Assembly (NCBI RefSeq): GCF_029931775.1
Contig: NC_079332.1
Location: 16,013,186-16,077,185, forward strand
Direction: 5' to 3'
Origin: Euleptes europaea
Lineage: Eukaryota > Chordata > Lepidosauria > Squamata > Sphaerodactylidae
DNA length: 64,000 nt
In this document: positions 21,501 through 33,500 of the stretch, in pieces
Numbering within the stretch: the first letter of the stretch is position 1
Layout of the letters: each line of letters opens with the position of its first letter
Program-made: the position numbers and the translations under genes
Notes under the pieces: model-generated
What the model was told of the DNA's origin: nothing
Database searches by the model: none
What the model saw: the letters and a program-made list of their open reading frames with translations, nothing else

Positions 21501-24500
21501 CGCCTTGAATAGAGGCTATTCCTGTCCGCGGGAGGGGGTGGATCGCCAGTCTTAGATCCTTCTGAGCTAGAGATCTGCCAGGACCATGAAGGGCCAGTCC
21601 AAATGATTTCGCGGGCCTTATACAGCCCCCGGGCCTGACGTTCCCCACCCCTGGTGTAGTGGTTAAGAGCTGTGGTTTGGAGCGGTGGACTGGAGAACCG
21701 GGTTTGATTCCCTGCTCCTCCACATGAGCAGCGGAGGCTAATCTGGTGAACTGGATTTGTTTCCCTGCTCCTCCACGTGAAGCCAGCTGGGTGACCTTGG
21801 GCTCTGTTAGAGCTCTCTGAATCCCACCTACCTCACAGGGCGTCTGTTGTGGGGAGGGGAAGGAAATGTGATTGTAAGCCGGTTTGATTCTCCCTTAAGT
21901 GATAGAGAAAGTCAGCATATAAAAACCAGCTCCTCTCCTTCTCCTCCTCCTCCATGTTCTTGGGATATCCCCACTGTGTGTGTGTGAGAGAGAGAGACAG
22001 AGACAAAGATAATTAAAATCTCTTAAGTGTTGGGATAAATGCCCAAGAAGCATAATAAGGACATGCGAAATAATAAAATGTTTCATGTTCTCCCCCCCCC
22101 CCCGCCTTAAGCGATTTGAGAATATTAGAGACATTTGTGCAAAGCTTTTTAAAAAAAACAACTTATCTTCTACAGCACACAACTCTGTTGGATCTCATGG
22201 ACGCCCTGCCCTCCGCGGCCCCAGCCCCCCCGAAAGCAGAACCCTGGGGACCCCCAACCGCGACAAACCAAACAGACCCCTGGGGGCCCCCTGCAGCCAG
22301 CAGCACCACCTCAGACCCCTGGCAATCATTTGGTAAGCGCATAAAGCTGCGGTTGGAAGAATCCCCTCTCCCTTTTTCAACAGATGTGGTTTTCCATGAG
22401 GAACAAATCAGTTCTAAAGAAGGGGTTCTTATATATTCAGTTTTGGGCACCACAATTTAAGAAGGGTGTAGACAAGCTGGAACGTGTCCAGAGGAGGGCA
22501 ACAAAGATGGTGAGGGGTCTGGAGATCAAGTCCTATGAAGAAAGATTGAAGGAGCTGGGTATGTTTAGGCTGCAGAGGAGATGACTAAGAGGGGATATGA
22601 TAACCATCTTCAAGGATTTGAAGGGCTGTCATAGAGAGGAGGGTGCCGAGTTGTTTTCTGTTGCTCCAAAAGGTCAGACCAGAACCATCGGGTTGAAATT
22701 AAATCAAAAGAGTTTCCATCTAGACATTAGGAAGAACTTTCAAACAGTCAGATGGATTCCTCTGTGGAACAGGCTTCCTTGGGAGGTGGTAAGCTCCTTC
22801 CCTGGGGGTTTTTAAGCAGAGTCTAGATGGCCATCTGTCAGCAATGCTGATTCTATGACCTTAGTCAGATCATGAGAGGGAGGGCACCTTGGCCATCTTC
22901 TGGGCATGGAGTAGGGGTCGCTGGGGGTGTGCTGGGGGAGGTAGTTGTGAATTCCCTGCATTGTGGAGGGGGTTGGACTAGACAACCCTGGTGGTCCCTT
23001 CCAACTCTATGATTCTGTGATATTCTTGCATAGTCTTCTGTGCAGTCCTAAGAACACTTTCCTGGGAGTAAACCCAGTGGTATAGACCTGAGAAAGATTC
23101 TGAGCAGATCTGCTTAGGCTTACTCTCAGATTTTTTTGGTCGCTGCGTTCCTTGGCACCAGCCTCAGCAATCCTACTGTTTCAGTGCTGGCTGATGTTTT
23201 CTTCAGTACTGTTTCCAAGGTGGTGTTTCAGCGCCGGCAGTCTCGAGCTTTCCCTTGCCATGACGCTACCCTGTTTTACCTGGGGGGCTTTCCACAGCCC
23301 CGCCGCACTTGACAGAATTGTGGCTTCATTTGTGTCCCAGGTCAACAATTTAAGATAATTAGAACTGGGCAGGCGCCTCATCTCAGGGTAGAACAGTCCC
23401 TGGGGTGATTGCGCATGAGTGATAAAGTTTGTTGTCTGTGGCCGAAGGCCATCACAATCCACCATACAAAACATTAAAATAACATAATATCATAAAATAA
23501 CTTTAAAACAGTCTGACCCCCAAGAAACTAATATTTAAATATGTTAAGTTCCCTGATTAAAAACAACTTTAGCTCGGATTTTCTTAGCTGCTAAAGCAAA
23601 GCGTGACACTTTGTAGGAAACATCAGGGTTGGTGTCTGATAGGAGAAAGAGCAGCTTCTCTGGATCTGGAGAAAGATTTAGGCCCTTTAGAATCGCTCCG
23701 GAGAATTTAAGTCTGGGCTCTGTATAAAGAGGACAGAATAAGGTGTAATGAGTTAGGTCCTTTGGAGTGGCCCCACAAATACATAGGCGAGAGGCCCATG
23801 GTGTTCGGGAGTAACGTTCAGTTATCCAAGCTGTTGGCATGGTTTGAAACCAGAGGGAGGTAAAAACTATTCTGAGGTTATGGAAGGGGATACTGACCAG
23901 GTATGAAGCTCTGACATGATCCCTTTAAAACTGTTTAAGCCACAGTGAGAATTTGGACTGGGAGATTGATTGCCTGTCTGATGCAGCATCACATTTAAAC
24001 ACCCAGTCTCGAATGTTGGTACCTGCTATGGGGACAGCCTGGGTGTCATCTGATATGGAGTAGCAATGCAGGATGTTGTTATAGCAGGCTAGCTTGTTGG
24101 CATCATTTTGCATCATCAATTTAAAACACTGCCTGCAATGTAAGTTGGTGGCGTCACTGCTTTGCTTTCTCCAAGATCTTAAGAGGGCTAAGTGAACACG
24201 GGCCCTGATTGAAGGCAGACCGAGTTCTGCTCGCATCAGGGCTGCAGGGGTGCCTCTGGGTAAGGCTAGAATTCTCCTCAAAAAGTGATTTTGGATAGTT
24301 TCCAGCTTTGTGACCAGACTATCCTTCCAGCCCCAAACCTCTACACCATACAAAAGTTGGGGAATCGCCTTACTTTGATAAAGTTTCAGAGCTGGGTCAA
24401 TCAAGAATCCTCCTTTTGTATAGTAACATTTCAGAATAGCCCCTATGGATCTTAAGACTGTGGCTCTGGGAATTTCCAAATGAGCCCTCCAGGTTAAAGG

Positions 24501-27500
24501 GTCATTGAGCGTTATCCCTAGATATTTGAAGGTGCTGGATTGCTCTATAGGGGTTCCGTCTATGGACCACTTAAACTTGCGAGGCTTTTTCCTAAAGACC
24601 ACCACTTTGGTCTTGGCATAGTTGATTCTTAAGGCCTCTTCTTTACAGTAGTCACCTAGTTTGTGCAACAACCTTCTTAGGCCTACACGTGTAAGGGAGA
24701 CCAGAGCCATATCATCAGTGTATAAGACTGCGCTTGGTCGCTGGTAGAGGCTGAGGAAACCCCGGTTATCGGGACGCGGAGGCTCCCCTTGAGGTTGCGC
24801 CTCGCGCCGCCAAAACTAAATCGGCTCTGTGTGCGAAGAGAGAAGCCAGCTGGTCACGTCACGCTCTTAGCCGCAGCTGCGGTGTTGGCCCCGCCTCGCT
24901 TTTCAGCATTCATTCGGGCCAGCGATAACCGGCCCCTTGTTCGAAGCTGCCAAACTCTTTGGTCCCCGAGAACCGCTCTGAAGGAGTCAGATTTATGTAT
25001 CTGGGGGAGGGGTGAGGAGCAGAACAGAGATTTTAAAGTCTTGCTTCGCCGGGCTGTGGCCTTTCACTGGGAATAAGGGAGCTCTCAGAGGAAGGTGTCG
25101 CCCTCTGCGCTTTTCCTCTCCGCGTCTGCTCCATTTTTTTTGTTTTGTTATCTGCCTCATGAAAAGAGCGACTGTTCTGGAAGCTTCCATTTAGGGCAGC
25201 CCTTGCCAATTAGCATTTTTTGCATGGCCTCATTGATTAAAAAAAAACACACACACACACACAGGCGGAGGAAATGGAGCACATTTCCCCTTATAAGCCT
25301 TTCAGTGTTTCCTGCCTTTGGGAAACAGCAGAAGCTGACACACACACACACACACAAATCTGCCACCTGTTGATGCAAGCGGGGTTTGCCGTTCAGAAAT
25401 CCCGACAGCATTTTTCCTCTGGCATGCCTTTCAGAAACTGGAAGGAGGTTTTAAGAACAGAAGTTCAACTTCAGTTCATCGACAGAGCTGAGGCAAACCA
25501 AGTCACCTTATGACCGCGAGCTAGAGTCCGCGTGGTTAAGAGTAGTGGTTTGGAGCGGTGGGCTCTCATCTGGAGAATGGGTTGGATCCCCCACTCCTCC
25601 CCATGAGCGGCGGAGGCTAATCTGGTGAACTGGATTTGTTTCCCCACTCCTACACATGAAGCCTTCTGGGTGACCTTGGGCTAGTCACAGCTCTCTTAGA
25701 GCATTCTCAGCCCCACCTATCTCACAGGGTGTCTATTGTGAAGAGGGGAAGAGAAGGTAATTGTAAGCTGGTTTGATTCTTCCTTAAATGGTAGAGAAAG
25801 TCGGCATATAAAAACCAACTCTTCTTCTTGTTCTAGTAGTAGTAGTAGTAGTAGTAGTAGGTTCCAGTCCTCGTTTAGGTTCAAGGTTCTGTTGTATCTC
25901 TCGCTATCCTACCTCACAGGTTTGTTGTGGGGATCAAAGAGGAGAAGGAACTGTGCATACTGCCTTGAACTCACTGGAGAGGCCAGGGGCTTAAAAAGAG
26001 AAGAAGAAAAATTAATTAGCACGATGACCCTTAAGGCTAGGGGCTGTAGCTCAGTGGTAGAGCACCTGCTTGGCATTCAGGAAAGTCCCAGGTTCAATCC
26101 CCAGCATCTCCAGTTGAACGGGCCAGGTATCAGGTGATGTAAAAGGCCTCTCTGGCTGAGTCCCTGGAGAGCTGCTGCCAGTCAGAGCAGACAATACTGA
26201 CCTTGATGGATGGATGGATGGTCTGATTCAGTAGAAGGCAGCTTCACATGTTCAAGTACTTGAAGGTATGTCGTATAGAGGATGGTTTGGTGAGGGGAGA
26301 GACCTCAATGGGGTATAATGCCGTACAGTTCACCTTCCAAAGTGGCCATTTTCTCCTGGTGAACTGATCTCCCTTGCCTGGAGATCAGTTGTAATAGTGG
26401 GAAAACTCCAGCCACCACCTGGAGACTGGCAACCCTAGGTGGGGAGGACATTTTACCTGTGCAGAATGACTTCCTTATGACCAAGTTCCATTCTGATCTC
26501 CACGATAAGGGGGGTGTCTCTGTTTTCCTCTGTCTGCAGGTGCCAAACCAGCTGCCTCTGTTGACCCCTGGGGGTCCCCTGCGGCCTTGCCTGCCCCCCA
26601 GCCCCTCTCAAAGAATGTAGACCCCTGGGCTTCCTCGCAGCCGCCTTCTGGGGCAGCCAAAGCTGCTGCCGACCCCTGGGGACCCACCTCTGCAAACAAG
26701 CCCCTTTCCTCTTCCGGTGAGCGACGCGTTAGCGGCTTATTTTTCCTGTTCCATGTGAAGGGAACTTGGTTTCACCATAGGCCAAATGAAATAATCTGCT
26801 TGCCTAAGCGGTGATGGCGAAACTAACTAATCTAGTAAATAAAAGACCCAGGGAAGAATTTATTTTAAACTGGAGGCTCTATTATACTTACATGAGAACA
26901 ACATAAGTTATGAGGAGTTTGATATGGAGAATATCAAAATTGTGTTGTTAAAATGTATTTTTGCTTAAGTTTAATAGACTGACCAAGAAAATTTATTGTA
27001 TGTGGCCGTTGGCCGTCACAAATAACTAAAACATAGCAATACAACGAACAGTAGTATGTCCATACATACAATTGGCTAAGACAGGGGCCTGCAAACTGCG
27101 GCTCCCGAGCCGCATGCGGCTCTTTGGCCCGTTGAGTGCGGCTCTCCAAATTTGGTTCGGAGCCCCTGCTCTCGCGCCCGCTCATGCCGACAGCCGGGCT
27201 GTGGAGCGCCTGAGAGAGAACGAGCGAGCGCGAGAGAGCAGGCGAGCGGGCGCGCTGTCCCCCCCCCCGCCGTGGAGAATGGTCGGTTCCCCCTTTCCCT
27301 TGCCCTCAATGGTTGGGAGGCTAAAGCCTCCCCTCCCCCTAGCCACGCGATTGCTGGGCGGGCGGCTCGGCGGTTCCTGCCCCCCCCCGCCTATCAGCTG
27401 TTGGGCAGGGCGGGCTTCCTTTGGTAGACCTGGCCTCCGGCTGAGTCCCATTGGGAGGCCATGTCTACCCACTGGCTTTCTTGGTGGTAGACCTGGACTG

Positions 27501-30500
27501 AGGAGGGGAAAAGTCCCCTTTCAGAGGTCAGGTCTACCAATTGGCTTCTATGGGCCTCCGGAGGCCAGGTCTATTGCCAGGAAAGCCAGTGGGTAGACCT
27601 GGCCTCCCAATGGGACTCAGCCGGAGGCCAGGTCTACCAATAGGCTTTTATGGCGATAGACCAGGCCTCCAGACGAGGACTCCGGACGGGGAGGGGGAAA
27701 TGGCAGGGACTTACAATTTAATTTTTATCAATAAATAAGATTACTATTAAGTATGATATCAAGTTTTATTCTGTGTATCTATAGTTTAATTAAGACTTAA
27801 AACTTTAATTAAAGTTTATTAAGTTAATAAACAGTGTACCTACCTATATAGTTTAAGTTTTAAGAAATTTGGCTCTCAAAAGAAATCTCAATCGTTGTAC
27901 TGTTGATATTTGGCTCTTTTGACTAATGAGTTTGCCGACCCCTGGGCTAAGACATGGTAATACAGCAATATAAATAAAACAAATCAGTGATTAAAACATT
28001 ATAACAGATACCAGAATGTACTTACTCACTGTTTAATAGAAATAGACAATAAATACAGTATACTTTAGAATTTATCAGGATATAAGGTATATTCACACCC
28101 AGGGTAGATATACATACTTTTGTCGATATAACTGAACAGTAGATAAGATTTGTGAAGCATTATTGTAATCCCCCATCACACCCTGTCCTTTTTTTAAAAT
28201 GTTCAGTCCCTTATACTTTTGAAAATAAAAACTTTAAATTAAAAAAACACACACAAGTATCAGTCGTAGTTAGATCCTAATTGGCTTAAAAGGTTTAGCG
28301 GGCACTTAGCTTGTTGTCTGGTGCCAGGCAAGTGCGCCGGGAAGGTGTTCCACATTCAGGAGGCCGCCTCTTGAAATGCCCGCTGGCCACATGCCCAACT
28401 CCCGTCGGTTAACCTCTGCTGCTCTTCTGTTGAAGCAGTATGGCCCGAACGATTCCATGGAGCTGGGGAATAAGTGAAGTTAAAAGACTGAGCCAGTGTG
28501 GTGTAGTGGTTAAGAGTGGTGGACTCTAATCTGGAGAACCGGTTTCGATTCCCCACTCCTACACATGAGCGGTGGACTCAAATCTGGAGAGCCGGGTTGG
28601 TTTCCTCACTCCTCCGCATGAAGCCAGCTGGGCAACCTTTGGCCCCGTCACAGTTCTCTTTGAATTCTCTCAGCCCTACCGACCTCACAAGGTGCCTATT
28701 GTGGGGAGGGGAAGGGAAGGCGATTGTAAGCTGGTTTGAGACTCCTTAAAGATAGAGAAAATCGGGGTATAAAAAACCAACTTCTTCTTCTAAAAAGGGG
28801 CTTCGTTCTTTTCAAGGGAGGTAAATTCCTTTTTTCACCTAATCCTAGAGAATTGCCTTCTGGGAGCATGTTAGCCTCCGGTGGGAAAGAGGAGGATGTG
28901 GTTTCATCTTGGGTTTGTGGAACTTGCCCCGGATGCATTATACCATTGATGGTATAAAATGCCTTCTTGCTGTGCCCTGCAGGAAGCAAATCCTATGACC
29001 TCTTCAGCAATTTGAACGGGACGGCTAAAGATGACTTTTCCGACTTTGACAGCCTTCGGACATCTAATAAGCAAGGTACGTGTGAAATAAAAGCCAAAGC
29101 AAAATTTAAGCTTGCTGGAATTTTGGTGGAATGAAATCCAGAACTTCGGCTGCGTGTTCTTTTGTAGTGTAGGCGGTGACAATGTTCTGTTACCACAAAT
29201 GGAATATCTGTAAAATGTGAATATTTTTGGTGAGCGTTTTACCACTATCGTTCCCTGAGCCATGGGGGCTTTTAGGGGGGGAAACACCGTCCTCTGATAA
29301 TTTAGCAACGACATAACGTTTCACGCCATCAGTGTTCAGAGCTTGAGATTTAGTCAGCGGTAATTTATTTGGTGGAGAATTCTCTAGAAATCAGAGCTTG
29401 CCCATACTTTATTTAGATGGCGATTATGAGCTGGGTTCAAGAAGCAGGCGAGAGAGCGCAAGCCAACGACTCCGGTGCAGCTGCCCTCAGTGTAGGTGCA
29501 GATTGTTCAAGGTCCTGGCAGCGGGTGACTCCAGTGCATTTCAGTCACTGCGACGCTTACACTGAATTTTGTGCCATCTTTGCCCAGGCGGTGTTTGGAC
29601 AAACCCCCCCCCCCCCAAGCTCCAGGGTTCTTTCAGTAGCTTAAACTGCAGAAATTCAGCTGGCAGAAATCTCAGTCGCTGCTGCAATTCCAGCATCTTG
29701 GCACCTTTTTTCAGAGGATAGGCGACGGAATAGTCCAACGTCTTTGGACATGCGCTTGGTTCCCATAGCTTGGCGATGGCATAAATCATTTTACGCCGAA
29801 TCTTGTTTTAAGGTCTGGTTTCAGCCTCGATTTTGAGTCCAGTAGCTTTTTAAAGACCAGCAAGCTTTTCAGGGTATGAGCTTCCAAGAGTCACCTTGTC
29901 AGGTGAAGCATCTGACAAAGAGCGCTTTGACTCTCAAAAGCTTATACAGGGGGAGTATCCCTTATCTGGACTGCTCGGGACCAGAAGCGGTCCGTATTTT
30001 GGATCTTTCCACATATTGGAATAGTTTCGAATTTCTGCATATACATAATGAGGCATCTTGGGGATTGGACCCAATTCATTTATGTTTTATATATGCTTTA
30101 GGAAACAAAGGGGTTGAGCTAAACACTACTATAACAAAACTATATTGATTTTATTATATATTGTGCACAATTGTATTTAAAAACACAGGGCCTAAAATAG
30201 GGCTTTCTAAAAAGCACAGAAATGTTTACAAATATTATCAACACATATACAGTTGATGTTAGTACATAAAATGACCAAAATAAGACCAGACGTGTTTCGG
30301 CCCTTTAAAGGCCTTCTTCAGTGGTCATACATGCATAATTTTACAGTATACATCCTGACATTTACACAGATGTAATACAAGGTAAAAAAAACATAAAAGC
30401 CTATTATTCTGTGTGCCTTTATATAAAAAGATTTAGGTCATGTGCAAGAAGTATGCAGCATTTCAGGATGTGTATTATATCAAGAAATGTGAAGCTTATA

Positions 30501-33500
30501 CAGGTTGAGTATCCCTTATCCGGACTGCTTGGGACCAGAAGTGGTCCGTATTTTGGATCTTTTCGCATATTGGAATATTTTGGAATTTTTGCATGTACAT
30601 CTTGGGGATGGGACCCAAATTCATTTATGTTTTATATACGCTTTATACGCATAGCCTGAATGTAATTTTAAACAATATTTTGAAATAATTTTGTGTACGT
30701 TGAACCATCAGAAAGCAAAGGGGTCACTCTCTCACCAGGATACCTGTATCAGCTGTTAAACAAGAGCAGCAACAAACTTAACAATGGCAGGCTTTCAGTC
30801 TCCATCTACGATGCAGTGTATTTTATTTCTTTAGGTGAGAGGAAACATTGAAAGTAGGCATCACAGATCTGCCTGCGTGCCGTCTTGAAGGATCCTGCTT
30901 TTGGGCCAGTCCAGATACAGGATGTCCGGATAAGGGATACTCTACCTATACCCCGAAAATCTTGCCACTCTCTGTAGTGCTACCAGACTTGAACCTCACT
31001 GTTCTCCGGCAGACCAACAGGGCTACTCTCTGAAACTGATTTCAATCTGTTTCAATCACTGATTTCAAACTGCCCTTCGAATACGTGATTGCTGTCTTTA
31101 AGTATTTGAAGGGCCGTCACTTAGAGGAGGGCAGGGAGCTGTTTTCCTGTTGGCAGCAGATAAGACTCGCAATAATGGGTTTAAATTGCGGGCGGAAAGG
31201 TACCAGCTGGATATTAGGAAAACCTTTTTTTACAGTAAGAGTTGTTCAACACTGGAATTGGCTACCTAGGGAGGTGGTGAGCTCCCCCTCACTGGCAGTC
31301 TTTAAGCAGAGGCTGGACAAACAATTGTCAGGGATGCTCTAGGCTGATCCTGTATTGAGCAGGGGGTTGGACTAGATGGCCTGTATGGTCCCCTCCAACT
31401 CTGATTCTATTTATAACCATTTATTTTAATAAACAGTATTTGTCTTATTGGGCTGAAGGCCCGTCAGATTCTTTCTGTCTCTTTCTTTATTTTTTAAAAA
31501 AGGGGCAGTACCTCTGATTACGAGGCGTGAATGAATAGGCAGTTTTATAATGGCAATAGATTAGAGGGGAGGTTAAAAAAATATCTGATGCTTCTGAATG
31601 TCTTCTCCATAGAGACAATTAATCCGTGTCTGTATCCAACAGCAATCTAAAGAAGGATACCAAGGTCAGTCTGTAGAAACTTTCTTTTCTCTTACCCTGT
31701 GATTGCAATTCTAGAGTCCTACAATTCTGCAAAAATAGGTAGGGCTTGCGTCTGACCTGTGTTAAGGTGGCTTTTTAAACGGGCCCATTGAATGATTTGG
31801 GGGCGGGGAAAGAAAAAAAATGAAATGGATCTCTTGTGCTCAGATTCCCCTGATAACCTTTACCAGGTTTTTGCCAGTGTCCTAAGTGCACGTACCTGGA
31901 AGCAAGTTCGCTGGGTTCCAGGTACATTGGGTTAGGATCGCAACCTTTAATATGACGGTAACCCAAATGGTAGTTTTTCATTCTCGAACTTGCCCTCTTT
32001 GTTCCAGCCGATTCAGTTTCCAGCTTGTCGGCCCAGAACAGCGGTACGACTAGCCCTGATCTCTTTGAGTCCCAGCCTTTGAACCTGGTGCCTGGGAAAC
32101 AGAATGCGGCACGGAAAACTCCGGAGTCTTTCTTGGGCCCCAACGCCGCCCTGGTCAACCTGGATTCATTGATATCGAAGCCGCCACAACCCGCCCCTTT
32201 GCTGAACCCGTTCTTGGCTCCAGGTATGCCTTAACGCAGGGAGCAGGTTTCACTGTTGGAGCGGAAAGGGAAGGGGGAACAGCGGAGCTTTAAAAAATGA
32301 AAGAAAGAAGCAAAGATGGCAGGCAACTGATATGCCATGCCAAGGCATTGGCTCTACCCAGCTCATTCTCCCTCTCGTCAGGGACATCGCAGCTGGTGGG
32401 AAAGCAGGGGCTAAAACAGCAGCCCGTGAGGCCAACCGGGGACAGATTTGAACCCCATCTCCCCTGACGCCCGCTCTCACCCGCCGCTCTAGCTAGAGGC
32501 GTCTTGCCTCAGAAAACGGAGCTTAAAAAACCCTCTGAAGCTATGGACGGACCTGTCTTGTAGCTGCATGGAGAAAGTGGGGTGCAATTAATTTACAGTA
32601 AGGTTTGTTCAGCAGTGGAATCAGGTTCCTAGTGAGGTGGTGAGCTCCCCCTCTCTGGCAGTTTTCAAGCAGCAACTGGAGAAACACTTGTCAGGGATTC
32701 TGTAGGCTCATCCTGCATTGAGCAGGGGGTTGGGCTAGATGGCCTGTATGTTCCCTTCCAGCTTTATGTTTCTACGATTCTAACATATTTTTAAAAGGTA
32801 AAGGTAGTCCCCTGTGCAAGCACCGGGTCATTATTGACCTATGGGATGATGTCACATCACGATGTTTACTAGGTGGTTTGCCAATGCCTTCCCCAGTTGT
32901 CTACACTTTATCCCCAGCAAGCTGCATACTCATTTGGAAGGATGGAAGGCCAAGTCTACGTTGAGCTGGCTACCTGAAACCGACTTCCATCAGGATTGAA
33001 CTCATTTTGTGAGCTGCAGTACTTTGACTGCAGTACTGCAGCTTACCAGTGTGGTGCCAGCGTGGTGTAGTGGTTGAGAGCTGCAGGTTTGATTCCCTGC
33101 TCCTCCACATGAAGCCAGCTTGAGTGACCTTGGGCTAGTCACAGTTCTCTCCGAACTCTCTCAGGTGTCTGTTGTGTGGAGAGGAAGGGAAGGTGATTGT
33201 GAGCCGGTTTGATTCTCCTTAAAAGGTAGAGAAAATTGGCTGGCGTCAGTTCACCAGCCGTCTCCTCTTGTGTTGCTTCCAGTTTGGGGGCTGGTGCCGT
33301 GGGAGAGCTGATGCCTGCTGTCGGCCCCCGAGACGAGCAGCCCCCGCGGGGCTCCTTTGTAGCACAATGGGGGGCGCTCAGCTTGGTGACCTCCGCTCTT
33401 CCCGGTTGGCTCCTGAGTGGATGACCTCGAATTCTTTTCTCTTTGCAGAGAGAATGAGAGACAGACCGGATAGCCTTTGAGACCAAAAATACATCCCAGC

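Noticed and set aside
27072-27596. A 174-codon Pro/Gly/Arg-rich open frame
   Set aside because: It lies wholly inside a hAT element and reflects its GC-rich inner repeats.
33430-33480. A TTTCTCTTTGCAG acceptor-like site followed by AGAGAATGAGAGACAGACCG, suggesting an extra EPN2 exon
   Set aside because: The following frame stops within a few codons and has no counterpart in epsins. EPN2 is in phase without it.
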